This document shows, in pieces, positions 1 to 14,262 of a stretch of 64,000 bases of DNA. Source of the stretch: Gymnorhina tibicen (lineage: Eukaryota > Chordata > Aves > Passeriformes > Artamidae); the NCBI GenBank assembly GCA_013399875.1, contig VXAZ01000475.1, positions 680,497-744,496 on the forward strand, written 5' to 3'. The notes beneath the pieces are model-generated. The model was not told the DNA's origin. It made no database searches and worked only from the letters and a program-made list of their open reading frames with translations. The position numbers were made by a program, and so were the translations under genes. Position 1 is the stretch's first letter; the number at the start of each line of letters is the position of its first letter.

Positions 1-969
1 TTTGGCTAAAGGTAGCTATCCATAATAGAGATGACCACTACAAACACAGCCACCCTGAGGTGGCCAGAAAGAAACAGTTCCCTCTGAGAGGTATTTATCT
101 CATCCTGAGACAGGAATAAGGTAGGTCTGATGCACTGTGCTCTAGACATATTTCCTTCTCTTAATTTCTGGCTTCTGGAGGGAGACAGACGTGAAAGTCT
201 CAGATATACAGTAGAGTCATCTGTGATGGTGACCCTCACCTCAACATAATTTCCACCCTACATGCCAAACTCATAGAAGGCTTGCACTCCAAGTGAGATT
301 TGCATCCAGGTCATCCAAGTGCCAGACACAAGCTAACCAAAAATAAATCTTCATCCAGTACCACAGGGCACAGGTGTGAACAGACCTCTGTGTATGCAGT
401 GTGGCATGTTAGGAAAAAGAAGGACAATGATGGGAAGAGGGGAAAGAGAAGGATCCTATTTTAGCAGTAGGACTTCCCTCAGAGGCTCTTGGAAGCCTTC
501 ACCACAGGGAAATGGATGTCTCCTCTTTCAGCCTCACACACAAAAGAATTCAATGTGTGCAACCTGGAAGCCAGGGTGAGTTCCAGTAAAATTTCCTACA
601 AAGGAGGAGAGACTTTAAAGCCTCCTGGCTGTTATCACAGCAGCTTAGTTTCAAAAACAGAGAGTCAAAGAAAATCAGGGAGCCAATATTTAAAGGTCTT
701 TGAGACTCTCATCTGTCTCTGCAGCCCTTAAAACAAAATGGTTGGAGAGACTTTGTGGCAGGGAGTTTGTGCTGGGCACAGCCCTGCCACTCCTCACAGC
801 ACACCCAGGCAGTAGGGATGGTCCTGGGCTGGTCCATCCATGTCTAAAACCAGGCACAAGTTGGCACTGTTCTCAGCAGATGATCCATGTACCTGAAGTC
901 ATTTCTCACCTCTAAATCAGTTTCCTGGGATTCAGCGGAGCTGTTAACAGAAGATTGCCATGCCGCGTC
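1..969. other. Unique non-coding sequence, no supported gene
   Basis: I see no recognisable gene, repeat family or RNA here. Several short open frames lie on both strands but overlap each other, and none resembles a known protein. A splice-like segment on the minus strand (910-940, between a TTAACAG acceptor and a GAG/gtgaga donor) is too short to separate from chance. Confidence 0.6.
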
Positions 970-1406
970 TGATGCCTTGGAGCGGCTACCTGGAAACAGA
1001 GGCCAGACAAGATTAAGAGAATAAAAGTGGGTATTTACTGAGGGTCATCAATAGGTACACCTTAAGCAGTCAAAAAGCCTCTGAGGGGCTACACCCAAGA
1101 TGGACGCTGGGTCACAGGTTTTTCACACTTTTATAAGTTTGGTTCATTTGCATATCAGGGTTAATTCTCCACTTACAATTTCAGGTAATGAAGTAATTAC
1201 CCCAAGTTTTCTCCCCCCGTTCAGAGGCTCAGTTTACATATTTTGGGGCCTGGGACAACAAGGTGTCCTTAAGTCCAGGCCCAGAGAGGATTTGTAATGT
1301 CTAATGAGAATGGGAGAACAGTAGCTAACAGGCTACGGAGTTTGAGAGTTACACACTAAAGCAGTACAGGATCTGAAAAATATAAAAGCTAAATCCTAAG
1401 GCATCA
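970..1406 (-). mobile_element. Solo LTR of an avian endogenous retrovirus (ERVK-like)
   Basis: The 437 bp block has near-perfect inverted ends on the plus strand, TGATGCCTTGG at the left and CTAAGGCATCA at the right, giving the retroviral TG...CA termini. Read on the minus strand it has the order expected of U3-R-U5: a TATA box (TATAAAAG, plus positions about 1129-1137), then roughly 90 bp further a degenerate polyadenylation signal (AGTAAATA, about 1036-1044), then a short U5. No gag, pol or env sequence flanks it, so it is a solo LTR left by recombination between two LTRs. I recognise the general sequence as a common songbird LTR type, but the subfamily name would need a repeat library. No target-site duplication is evident (cgcgtc before, cttcct after), which is unusual for an ERVK insertion and may reflect decay. 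Confidence 0.82.
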
Positions 1407-4400
1407 CTTCCTCCACCAATGGTGTCCAATGCCAGCAGTACTCAAGTGCCCTCAGGAGCATTATTATTTCCATAAGCAATGAGAGGAGAGAATGAGCTTT
1501 AGGAGTTGGATATTTTATTATTTTGTGTCTGTAAGAAAGGCTGTTTTTCATACTCAGGTAAGGCAGACATAAGATGCTGCTTAGCTATATGTCACAACAT
1601 ATGAACACAAGCCAGAGGCACAGAAATATAAGCCTCAGCTTTGCCTTTGTTGCTACACCCCATCCCTCTACCTTCTGATAATTTTTATGTAGATAAACAC
1701 TGATTTTCTTTTTCAGTTCCTTTGTCTTGTTTCCTACTATTTTTTCTTCCTGCCTTCCCTGTTGCCAAAAGAATACACAATTTTGCAGAAGGATAAAACC
1801 AATTTTCAATTGCAGACAGCAAGAGGAAAATCCTGCATGAATTCATCTTTCCCCTTCCCAGCCAAGGAGAGCTGACAGAAAAGGATGAATCATGCCACAT
1901 CTTTGTGTGGCCATGTCAAACCTACCCAGATTTAAGGCACGGTGCAGAGTTTGTGCTTTGTTCTGCTATTCCCTGGGCAAAGAGGTAAAAGACAGTTAGA
2001 CCAGCTTGGTCCTCATCTCACAGCCAGAGCGATGGACCATAGCTCTTGGGAGATAACAGCCTTGCCCTGTCCGAGGTCCTGGTAATGTTCATTGCCCCCA
2101 TTTGGGAGCAAGAGAAGGGTGGAGGAGACACCAAAGGCCACCCACCTCCGAGCCTTAGGTCCTTCCAAGCACTCTAATCCCTTCTGTTTTTGAAGGTTTT
2201 TCCTAACATATCTGCCTGCCCTGTTTTTTCTTCTCTGCTCCTTCTCTTTCTCTCCTCCTGCCCCCTTCCAGCACCCCCTTCCCAATAAAATGCAACACAG
2301 GGAGCCAGAGCAGTCTGGCACTGGCCTTTCAATATATTTAAATACCAGCAATTCACTGAGCTGGAAAATTGTAAATCTGCAATTTTATTGAAAAAGGTGG
2401 TCACCCTGTTCTTTGGAGCCATGTTCAGAGACAGCAGCATAATTAAAAGACCTTTATGCAACACAGAAGCAAAGAATGGCAAATTTATTAACAGTGGTAA
2501 GATGATATTTTTAATTTCTAAGAAACCAGCTTTCCGTATCTAGTTTTTCTTATTGTTACGTGAAAAGAAAGGCTGTTAAAACCATCCTGCACAGGTGAAA
2601 ACATTGCCACATAACCTTTCTTCTTCCTTTAAACTAACATGGATGAGGATGGCAACTGGCACTGAGGGATTAGTAATGTCTTCTGAGTGTGCATGTGGTG
2701 CCTACTCTGCACTGTGTCTAGACACCTTCCTAGCATTTCATGTAACAGCATTTCAAACCAAACCAGAGAGAGACCAGTGCTGTCAGCACAGCTCATTTTA
2801 GTTATAAAGGGCGTGCTTACTTGATGTGATGCTAGGAAAGTTAAGCAAGGCACGCAAGCCATAAAAAAAGCTTTCAAGTGGGCAATATAAAAGGGGAGGC
2901 AAAAGCCACCAAAGTGGAAAATAAAGGTGAAAGGTTTCAAAGGTAGGACAGGAGTCTCTCACATAGAGGGGGAATATAAATGAAATGAAATAAAGCTTGT
3001 CATCATCCTTTTTACAAAATGTGGGTGGACTGATGTAGCTGTGGTGAATTATGACAGTGCTGTGAACTATGTGTGCAAAGAGCTACTAGACAGATGACAT
3101 AACCCCAGTCTAGACGATAAAAAGGCCACAGAGCTGTACAACTGGCCACAGAAATATGGAAGGGGTGATGAGAGATGAAGCACCACCTTCTTTGGGAAAA
3201 CCCTTTTGAATTAAGGACATGGTATGAACTTAGAGTGGAGCACCTCCTCCAGAATAACTAAAAGTGCATATCTCATTATTCTGAATAAGAATACTTTCTC
3301 CAAATTAGCAAAGCCACTTTAGCAGGAACATGTCTTCCAGTATAAGTCCTTAAACAACTAAGCCCTGTGAGGAAATAAGTACTCTGCAGAGATGATGGGG
3401 AATATAGCAGCTCTAGAGCAAGCTCTTGGTTGCTGATGGCCACTTCCCTTTTCTAGATAATTAAGCCTAAGTTAGACTTCCTAACACCCAAATGAAATGG
3501 TTGGCTGGGGTCTGACACTTCAGTACTCTTAGAAAGAGTTCTGCCAAGCAAAGGTAACTGAAATGCCAGGTAAAAAAAAGACTTCTTCTACCTTTTCTGT
3601 TCTCCTTATTCTGGCAGTTCTGTCATTCAGTCTCTGTAACACATCCATCATTCAGGACCTGAGTTATGTGCTTAGTCCCTCATTTACACAGCAAGCCCTG
3701 TTAACACTGAGCATAAGGGTGTGAGCTGGTGTTACCAGTCAAGAGAAAGTATTAATCCAACCCCATGATATTTAAAAATATCTAGATATTTAAAAGTAGA
3801 AGAGCATTTCAATTTATTTCCCTACCTATATTAAGCTGCATCATTTAGGAATATAGCCTGTGGACTAAAGCAAGATCATCTGCTGTGAGCTTGGAAAAAC
3901 AAATTATTATTGCCTGTTATCATCTTTACAGAAGTATTTGGGAAATTTATATATTAATGTTATATCTTGTCAAGGATTCTCTCTCCTGTTAGCCCCACAG
4001 CCTCTTCAGGTTCTTATTTTCTGTGGTCTCATTAGCTGCATAAGGTTATAGCAAATCAGGCCTGATGAACCACAGGCACTTTCACACTTGTTTCCCTATC
4101 TGGGTGAAGCACTCAGTGAGAGGAGCCGCTGAGGCATATGGCCTGTAATAAGCTGAGCTCCAGTGAGTTGGAACCTCCTGCTTCAACAGCTATTTGGCCA
4201 TTTGTTTTTCTTGCTGCAGCCCTTTGATTATTCTCCTCCCTTTGACAGAATGATGAAAGCAGCCAGAGGGTTTATGTACCACCTCCACCAAATGTTATCC
4301 ATATTCCAGTAGTCAGGTAGAAAAACGGGGAGATGATCAGCGGAAAGGTGCCCACCAGTTCTGGAAGTCCTGAGGATTGAAAGCACATATTCTGTTGGAA

Positions 4401-6303
4401 GAGAGACTAACGTACAGCAGTCAAAACTTCCCAAACCAGCTATGGCGGCTTTTGGTGATCTTTCAGCTGAGGCTGCCCATGAAGCAAATGGCAGTCTCAG
4501 TTGTCTCTCTTACACCAAAACTGGGATAATTATTTTTTACAGTATATATCTTCATTAATTATTACAGAATTTAGTTTAGAAGCACATCAGCTTAAAGGTA
4601 TTTGAATAGTTTAATCCATCTCAGCGAAAAATATCACTTACAGCAAGCAGGAGACAAACTTAGTGCAATGGCAGGATAGGAAATAAAGCTGAAATTTTTC
4701 AAACAAATGTGTGAAAAATATAGGCATTTGAGCAACGCAAAAATACAACAGAAACAAGCAAGAAAAAACTAAGCCTTATCCCTGGCCTAAAGAATCCCAA
4801 GTCAAATAATTTCAGAGGAGAATTCAAGGGGACTTTCAGTAAATTAGGCCTTGTTTCCTTCCTCTCACGCCTATATCTTAAGCACACAAGCTGATCAAAC
4901 GTTTATTGCTTCTGAAGATACAGGACAACAGCTGTGTTGCCTTTTGAGCCCCAGGACAGCACAGAGAGACTTCTACATTCGTCCTAATTGGAAGCAACTG
5001 AAAAGTTTTACATCAAACTGTTTTGCAACAGAGAGGCGAGCTTTCAGTTGCAGTGAATTATTCATGAAATGGTTCTGCTTCCCAGAGAACATTTCAATTT
5101 TCATTGAAAACCTGAGCAGGCAAACCGAGAAACTGCATGAAATACTTCAGTTCTGAACAGCCATCACAGCACTCCAGAGATCCCGTTCAGTTTCTTTGCT
5201 GAGGACTTTGCCTCTCCACCAAACTCCATTTCCCAAATACACTGGCCAGGCGGCAGTGCTGATGCATACCTTCTCACCTATGCGAGAAAGGAATGCTGTT
5301 AATTACGGAAGATGCAATGAAGTCAAGGAGTCATCGCTGAGTGTTTATTTGTTGGGACTTGAAATCTTCTACCACCTAATTCAGCCATTGTTTCCATTGG
5401 ATAGGGGGGAAAAATGCATGAAGATAGAGCAATGTGGAAGAAAAATGGGCATGGATCCTTTCAGCCTACTCAACTGCAGCAGTTAGTTTGTATGGGAAAT
5501 GGAGCTACAAGGCCCTCCGAAAATGAGCAGGAGAGTCACTGAAGTATGAGAAACCAATGAGCAGAAAAAGAGGCCACTCGGTCTTGCTCAGTGACAGCCA
5601 TAGGATGTGTCAGACAACTTTCACAGAGATGTCAGCTCAGCACCCAGTCTAAAAGCAAGGTGCAAGTGAAAGGAGTATGTAGTATGAAGGTGAACTTACA
5701 CCCAAATAGGACCACAAAAAAGTACAAAGAAGATTCAGAAGAAAACTCATTGATATCCTCAAGCCAAAAGTACGCATTAAGAAAAGCAACTTAAAGTCAA
5801 CTGCTGACTGTACTTGCTTTCTAGAGGAGATTGCTTTTGATTTCTCCAACCAGAATCTCAGCTGGTCTAACCCAGATAGCTGATTTCTGTAAAATTCATG
5901 CCCATTTACATGTTGTGTCTCTTGCCCTTGGAGAATTGGCATATTATCTAAGGTGAAAAATACATGCTTTGGCTATGCTTAAACTTCTGTTCAAGCAGAA
6001 AATACCATGAATTGGAAGCTTCAAAACTGACAATTCTTCCTCTCAGCTATTAAGAAAACAGAGGTAAAAAGTCAGTTTCACTCCTGAGACCAAAAGAAAT
6101 CTGGCATTTAGTTTTGAAAAGAGAAAGGAATCATCAGAAGCAAGGTGAAGACTAGGGATGTTAATGTAGGAAAGTTCTTAAATGTATCTGTGAAGAGGAT
6201 CAGAGATAAACATGCAAAAGGAGTTTGACATATTTCTTGTAGGGAGAAGTTATGAATGACTGGATATGTTTGAAACTTGGTGTGATGACTTTCAGAACCA
6301 AAA

Positions 6304-6322
6304 GATCAAGAGACTCTTGATC
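6304..6322. repeat. Short perfect palindrome
   Basis: GATCAAGAG and its exact reverse complement CTCTTGATC are separated by a single base. The 9 bp arms could form a tight hairpin or a dimer binding site, but nothing nearby suggests a function; most likely chance. Confidence 0.9.
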
Positions 6323-9300
6323 AAGGGAATCTACGAGAGGCAGAAAGAGAAGCATAGGTGAAGGAATATAAGCCCATAGCAAAATATCTTTCTCTCTGTG
6401 TTTCAGGACCTTTTTCTCTGTAGGAGGAAGGAAAGGTCAGAAATATACGGGCACCTGTTTTTGAAAGCTGGGTAGCATCAGAAAAAGTTTGATTTGGGCT
6501 CTGTATGAGGAACAAGCCCTGATCAATTCTCATCTGAGTGGTCCTCATTTACTCATCCTTCTGTACAAGGGAAAATAATTGGTTAGCTGATCAGATAAGG
6601 AAATGCCAAACAGGATACCCGATTATAGCAGAAAGCTGATCTATGGGATGAATTAGCCTCTTGATTCTCTGACTCACATAGAAATCCGGAGAAAAATAAA
6701 GAAAATTATTAGATGCTGACAAGGAATTTACTGGATTGTTTTGACTGCACCAAGTGATTCCCAAGGCACAAAGTTCAGCAGTGCTTCTAGTGCTGCTCCA
6801 GAAAAGCCTGGCATATGGTCTCCCCCTAGCTCAGTGGGCAAGTCTGTCTGCAGATAACATGGATGACTTGGTCACTGATAGGAGCTCAGTGACCACACAT
6901 AGAGTAGCACACTTAGAGATCCATGACTACCCTGCCTTTACCCCTTCCTTTTCCCTCAGTATTGCTCATGCAGGAGCTAGCTGTAACAGCAGAGAAGTGC
7001 CTAGCATAGCTGGAAGGGCATGCACCATCCCCATGTCCTCCTGACATCTTGTATGAGGCTGATGCTGTGTATAGGTGCTGCCTGCCTGGCTGGCACCTGT
7101 TGGCTCTGCCCCTGTGCCAGGGTTCACTGGCTCAGCTGCTGCAGCTGCCCACAGCCACTGCTGTGCTCATCTTTGATCAGCTGACTGAAAAATGCCAATT
7201 GCTATTGAGGCAGGCAGCAACATTTCTTTCTCCAAGACATGAATGCTGGCAACTGTTTCAAAATTCCTTGTTGAATATTACTCCGTGCGTGTGTGTGCAT
7301 TCTGTTACTTGCAGTATCTGCTTAGAAGTATTAAAGCAAAATGTCTTCGTCAGTTTTGTCTTTTTGTATTTGACAACTGCTGATGTCATTTTACTTTTGT
7401 TTGTAAATCTCAGCCTGTTTGCTGCTGAGTCACAGAAGAAGGCAAGACATAATAAATATAGCTCATAATCAACCCAGAAAGTTGTGGATCACTGGAATGA
7501 CAATCAGAAAGGGAGTCTTTTTTAACCAGCAGCAGCAGAACAGAAGGATTCTCTTTCCTGTGCAGAATTCCCTGTCACTCACAAGCTTCAACTGATGTGG
7601 GTTGCATTCTCCAAAACAGAAATGCGAGTATCAAGAGTCAGTAGCAGAGACCGCCCTATATATGGAAATAGGAATAGAGGAAGCCCAGCATTACCCATAC
7701 AGGCCCCCTAAAGCAGCTGTCTGAGGGAAGAAATTATAAAATGTGAAACAGGAAGCTGAAGCACAGAAGGATGACTTTCATACCCATGTTCTGATTTCCA
7801 GGGTGTTTATCCCTCATCCTCAGTATTCCTCAGTCTTTCAACTGGCTTGACTGAGGTATGAAGTATTTAAACCCTTGTCAGCATTTTTAAGTTTTAGGAA
7901 AGTTCTTCAATTGCTAAGACCAGCATATTTCAGATCCACTGGGATACAGCAGCACCATAGGAGATGACGGTGTCTCCACAAGATGTTGAGTCATTGCTAC
8001 TTGATTCTCTGAGACTGAGAGGACATGTCCAGACAGTGTGTGATCATAGAATTCTTAGAAAATTGGCAGGCTATAGAGTCCACTGAGGCATATGCCATCC
8101 TTACGACCAGAGAGTGAGGTGAGTCATAACCATAACGGGGACATTGAGCTAATGAATGAAAAAACCTGAGAGGAGTAGGACCCTACCACTCTGTCATTGT
8201 GGAGATTGCAGGGTTGTCCAGCTGGTAGCTTGAGGGATGGAGTGAGATAACAATACGTCTCTTCCTCAATATGAATTAAAGGCTTTCTTGGACCTCTAGA
8301 ATGAGAGCACAGCTTGGTTATGACTTGGTGATATCAGCCCTTTTAGGGACACCATATAGACCTTCCAATATTCTTCACCAGCACAGTACAAAATATTTTC
8401 TTCAACTCTAATGGCTTAAAAACAGCTACCACAAAGTCCTGCCTGTTTTCATGAGAGAAGTGATGTTGCTGAAGTTCTGTGGGGAATTGCATGAGGGATC
8501 ATGGTGTGCTTCTGGAAAAGACTGGTCTCAACAAGCCTAGCGGTGGATCAAAGCACAAGATGTGCTCAAAATGATCCCTGGAATTAAACTGTCACTACCA
8601 AGAGAAGTGTCTTCATGGCTGTTTAGGCTTGCAAACATTCTCTGTTTCTCATGGCCAGGTTTATTTTGCTGTAAAGGATTCACTGAAGCAGACAGCAAGG
8701 TAATGCACAGAGACTTCCCTCAGGGCACAAAGAGCAAGAAAGTACCATTTCCAAAACTGTAGCTGGCCAATCACCATGGCAGAAAGCTGTAGTACTAATG
8801 TAGACTCTTCTGCATGCACAGCTAGCAAGATAGTGCCTTTGAGAGGCTTACAACACCTACTATTCTCAGCTCTCTCCTTTCCTCTCCTTTTGAAGTTGCC
8901 TCACATACAATACAGTGCTGCTACTTCCAAAGTCCATTCCCCTGAGGAAGACCAGAAAGTCATTCTGGTTTTCCTCATTTTATTTGCATCCACAGTAATT
9001 ATTCAGGCAGTAATTGAAGGGACTTCGAATATTTATTACAACTACATCAAAGGTGTAGCACTGTTTTTTCTTTCTATATGACCCGCAAGGAAACAAAAAA
9101 CCCCCAGATAATTCCATTCAAGTTCAGGTTATTTAGTCCCATAGCTTTCATCTGGGTATTTTTTTCTAAGTGGTGATAGACTGGGTTTTGTTGTTCTTCG
9201 TGGCTAATTTAGTTCTCTGCATGTGTTTCAAGCATTTTGCTAAGGAGCCACCTTGTTTGTAACGACATTGATGGTGAAGTTTCCTCACCAACAGCCCCTC

Positions 9301-11949
9301 TCTGAGGTCCTGCCCTGTCTGAGGGGAATGCTCCCAGACTCACAATTTCTTTGTCAGGCCAAAAGGTACACTAAAGCTCATTATCTCAGAGAAGAATTCC
9401 AGAAGGATTGAAATCTGCAAGTTTGCCTACTCAATGTGAGCACTGAAGAGAGGCTGATCCCCTGCCAAGCAAGAAAGTTAAAGCAATGAGAACATCAGCC
9501 TGCTAAGCCACAGTGCTAGACTTGATTGCAGACTAAGCATGGATAAACACGTTTTATTCACTGCAACATGATAGCTTCAAATAGATATTCAAAATATATG
9601 TCTGAAATAATTTCTTCTACTCACACTCTAAAAAGCTGTCATTGCCTCAGTGCCAGTGGAGCATATTATATTATATACATACTTTTTTCATGGCTATGAC
9701 ATTAATGGATGAATAAGCACAGTATTGATAACTGATATATTTATTTATCTATTTATTTAAGAAAAATCCATGCATTGAATAGAAAATCATTAACATCGAC
9801 TGGTCTCAGGGCTTTCTAACTGTTTATACTTCTTAAAAATATGCATACATTCTTTAAAAAGAAATAAATGTATGGTTTTGTTGTTCGGTGTGAGCTATGA
9901 TTTTCGTTTGTTACAGGTTATGGCAGCAAATTGAAATAGAAGCCATTCTGAACTCAAAAGGGAACTAAAATTACAGCAATTGAAAATTTTTCTGGCATCT
10001 GGTGCATCAGGGACCTCAGTCTACCTTGTCTGGGACTCAATATTTTGGTTATAGTTATATGGTTAAAACCCTTTTAGCTTTCATGGCATAGAACAAGAGT
10101 TTAGCAGAAATGCCTCCCACTGTCTGTCTACATCTTTCACAGTGCCTGGTGTTGGAGTATTTTACAAATTTATTTTCCTCCAACCCCAACCACCACGAAA
10201 ACCAGAGGATTTTGGCTGTTGCAGCACGTCTATTGTGTTCGAGTACTGTTCTTTCCTTATGAGCATCAGACTGGGTCATAAATGGGGTCCACTTCATGTT
10301 GCTGCAACTGTGGAAAAAGTAAGGAGGTCTTATCCTTGGTATTTGGTTTTGCTCCTTTGAGAGGACAGATCTTTCTGTTTTAAGCTCTCTTCCAAATAGC
10401 TGGGATTCATTAACCTCTGGAGCTGCCTTTTGTGCAGGTGCCTCACCAGCCTCAGGAGCATAAGGGATTAGATTTGACTAGACATCTAACTTTTCTGACA
10501 GCTGTGACTGGTAGAGCTGAATCACACTGTAGGTAACATCTTCTGCTGGTTTTATTAGTCAGGGCTGGTTCCAACTCTAGCATACTGTTCTTGCTCACCC
10601 TGCTGTCTGTTCTGTACACTTGCCACAACCAGTTAATTCTGTATAAGGCACATTCTTTCTGCAGTTCTATACTGTATTTTCATAGGTTTTGCTGCCTGCA
10701 CCAACTGAAAACTATTAAAACCATAAAGTGCTTCAAAACAAGCAGGTGTCAAAAAGAAAACTCTCTTCTAAGTACCCCCTTTGCTGCTGGCAACTATTAC
10801 TTACAGTTGCAAAGCTGATCATTTAAACTTTGTCTAGCTGTCACCCACATTTCTGAAGTACCTCATTCCTGATGGAGCTGTAACTTTTGCTGTCCTTTTC
10901 TTCCACTCAGGGTATTTTCTTCACGTTACTCCTGTTAACGTAGCTTGTTGAGAAATTACTCAGGGCCAAGGCATCTGACAGAGGTCTGCTGCTGTCAGTG
11001 CCTATGTCCCAACCGACTGGCACTTAGTTACAGGGGTTGCTTGAGCTTCTGTGACGTGGCACAGATACCAGCAGCCACCATCAGCTGAGGGCTTCCCCAT
11101 CTCTGGCTTGGTAGTCATAGGTAGACCAAGGACTGTAGCACGTACTTCTGGAAGGTGGTATTACCAAGTAGCAGATGGTTTCCTGAACAGACACCTAGCT
11201 TTGCAGTTTCATTCTAGTCTATTATGTGCTTATTAAACATTTTTGTACTGATGTCACAGTGGGTAACTAGAAGATGAGAGGGATGTTGAGACTGAACTAT
11301 TTGAAATAGCATCCATGTCTCTGCACAGGGTTGAACTGCTCTGCCTGCATTGTGGCCCTTGGTCCCCTGCTTATCTGGATTAGGGAATGTATTGCAAGAT
11401 ATTGCAAGCCTCCCCTCGAGGCTCCCACCCAGTTGTTGGTTTGGGGTTTTTTTTTTAACTTTGGCTTTGGCTGGTTGTTTTGGGTTTTTAAAAGAGGCAA
11501 TAAAAGGATGGCAAGTACTCAAATCTTGTCATGATGTGCAGAGAGAGAGCAATCAGACTTCAACCCAAGAATGAGGTGTTTGGGTGAAAAGTTATCTGTC
11601 TAATGGTGTAGAAAACACCACTGCTGGGAGTAAATATACAGACTGATACCAAGAGTCCTGTGACTCTATAATACAAGACTTCTGAGTCTCTGATACATGT
11701 TATGTAATGTAAATCCAAAAGGATTCTGTTGATATCATTTCTGAGGGGTCATTACTAGATGCTGATTTTAAACACAGTTGTATTTTGACAACTTAGAAAT
11801 AAATCCTATGCTTACAGAAATGATGGGTTTACACAGAGTAGTGTAAATTATTTTGATGTACAGCAAACTTTAGTTATTCTAATCAGGTTGCAGTACATTT
11901 GATGTATAACTACAGTCCTCCATTTACACCACAGCATACAAAATTGTTC

Positions 11950-12090
11950 TCAGGTGTGTGCTTATTTATACTTATAAATACACATGTACCCAAACTGTAC
12001 ATACATGTATATTTAAATGCACACCAAAACTTTATTTTATACACACAAGTATATATAAAAATATATACACACAAGCAGATGTATATAAAT
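11950..12090. repeat. AT/AC-rich low-complexity patch
   Basis: Interleaved TATA, ACAC and TACATG units with no fixed period, including several tatata runs and acacac runs. It is a degenerate simple-sequence region, a likely site of replication slippage, with no coding sense. Confidence 0.75.
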
Positions 12091-14218
12091 CTGTGACCTC
12101 TAGTGACCTACAATAAAGAATTACAAATTGGGTAGAGGATAAAATACTATTTTTTGTTGTTTTTGTTCTTTTGTGTAGAATGGGTCACACACCCTGTGAA
12201 TGGAGCTAAAGAAAAGCATAATTTGCAGCACAGAAAGGAAATGGTTTTGATGTTTATGGATCACTACTGTCAAATTTGTACAAGTAAAATACAATACACT
12301 GGATATATATACACAGCAGCCCCCTTCATGTTTAAAACATTCTAGAGAGCTTAACAAGTGATAACCTAAGATAAAGCTGCTGCTGGGTCAAAGAATGAAT
12401 TAAACAAGTGTTGCCTTTAGTCTTGACATGAAAGCATTTACAGAGCCAATGTTCTAAATCTCTGCTGGCAGAATATTCAGAGGTAGAAAACAATAGAGCA
12501 CTTAAGATGCACAGGCCCTTTCAGCTATGGATTTATAATGATATTTCTGTAGCGCTTTTGTAGAACACAAAACCTGACTTGGGCAGTAAGGAAGTAATAC
12601 CTCAGCTGGATATGTAGGGCTTGGAAATTAGATGTGCAGCTGGAATTTTAAGAGCTAATGAAAGTTTGAGAATAGTTCACCTTCTGGGGGATGGACAGGA
12701 ACATTATCTGACTTGGTGAATCTTCCCTCCCCCTTGCTGCTTTCTTAAATTCACGTGACTCGAGGCTTTCCTTGCTTATACTTTGCAGGTACACTTCATG
12801 ATTATGCAACCACCAGGCTGAAAGCTCCTAAATGGCTATCACTGACACAATGGTTCAGTCATAGTTTGTCCAAGAAAGTACTTCCCTTCTATCCTCAGTG
12901 AATCAGCCCAAAGGGGAGAGGGGAATTTCCCTCTGTATCCATCCAGAGAATGTGGCTGAGCAGTTTATTGTGTTGCTGTCATTGTGTGGATGGATATCTG
13001 TCAGCCAAGATTTAGAAAACTGGAAAGATCTGGGTGGATGTCCCTTCCCACACAGCATCAAAAATCTGAATGCTGGTTATGGCTTGCAGTTGTTCCTCGA
13101 CGATCCCAACAATCAATCCAACTCTCTGTTGTGGGCCATACTCTGTTATAGTCTTGGTCTATTACATTGTATTAGAATGAACTATTTGTCTCTTCTTGAA
13201 CCTCAAATGTGCTTTTAAATAAATTGCATTCACTTTTAAAAACGCTGATTCATGTGTAAAAAGCCTCCAGGAAAACCAGAGTGGGTAACAACAAAGAGAA
13301 AACTCTGAAGATGCTTAGAAGTAGCCAAGACTCAGGTCCCAGACAGGAGTCTTTCATCATTACACATTTTTCATTTGAAATGTAGAGGTATAGACTAAAT
13401 TGTCCTTGACCCAAATTTGATTTTTTTGAACAATGTGTTTCAGGATCATTCCAATAAAGAGTGACAGTGAATGAAATTGAAAGAAAGTGGATTTTAACTG
13501 CTTAACTCCAGACTTGCTATGCAAATCTCCTTGGTTGCCCACTCTCCATCAGCGTCTTGACTTTTGTTTTCCTGTCTGTAAGCTCTATAAATGCCCAGAA
13601 TTCTGTATTCCTGACTGCACACAAAACCTCTTTCTGAGCATCTACAATCTAATGAGATTCTAAAAAAGATGCGAACAAACACTTGTCATAGAGTACACCT
13701 CGCCCAAAGGGACAGGATCAGACACCACACAAAACAGACAAGCACTTGTATTTCCTATGAGACACTGCTGGTTAGGAAGGGGCATGCATGGGGTCTGTGC
13801 CCTCGGCATCCTGCCAGAGTCCAAGCACATGACTCCGTGCTGTGCAAGGGGCCCTAACCTTGGCAAGACATACTAGCCTAGGCACAAGGTCTCTCCCCTG
13901 GGCTTACTTACCTGCACAGAAAAATGCAGTATGAGAGACCAAAAAATCAGAAGAGGGCTCAAGCAGTACGGACACTCATCTGCACTCTCAGAGATTTTTT
14001 GGAGTTCAGGCCCTCTCACACAAAGGACAACCTTTGAACAAAAAATTGAACTTTACAAATCCATTCCTATGTGTAGACCCCATTTATATCCCCAAGATCT
14101 TTGTAAGGTGTGGCAACACCTTTTACTCAGCGCACCATTTAATTTTACCTTTATAAATGGCTTTAAGGGAGTTTACCTGAAGAGCAGGTGCTTCCTAAGG
14201 TTTGGAAGCTGATGGCAG

Positions 14219-14262
14219 TAACTCACTAGCACAGTAGGTGTAACTCACTAGCACAGTAGGTG
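14219..14262. repeat. Exact 22 bp tandem duplication
   Basis: Two consecutive identical 22 bp units, each beginning taactcactagc and ending acagtaggtg. No mismatch separates the copies, so the duplication is recent relative to the surrounding decayed repeats, or under conversion. It is not part of a longer array. Confidence 0.95.

Larger units (their letters stand above)
1407..14218. other. Long unique non-coding stretch
   Basis: No gene, RNA or interspersed repeat is supported in this 12.8 kb. It holds scattered short frames; the longest, on the plus strand at 7,049-7,468 (139 codons), ends near an AATAAA at about 7,452 but matches nothing I know. An exact 9 bp palindrome lies at 6,304-6,322, an ATTT-rich run near 9,737-9,761, and an AT/AC-rich low-complexity patch at about 11,950-12,090. 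A moderately GC-rich segment at 13,660-13,930 contains CpGs and strong splice-like signals (ctgtgcag/gtaagtaag on the minus strand) without a coherent coding frame. Confidence 0.55.

Noticed and set aside
910..940. 31 bp minus-strand micro-exon (acceptor ctgttaacag, donor GAG/gtgaga) open in one frame
   Set aside because: Such short splice-bounded open segments occur many times in this window by chance; no homologue is recognised.
7049..7468. 139-codon plus-strand frame near an AATAAA
   Set aside because: No family resemblance, odd composition and no supporting splice or promoter signals.
8045..8075. tcatagaattcttagaaaat, which resembles a CR1 octamer tail
   Set aside because: The following sequence does not continue into the CR1 3' UTR on either strand.
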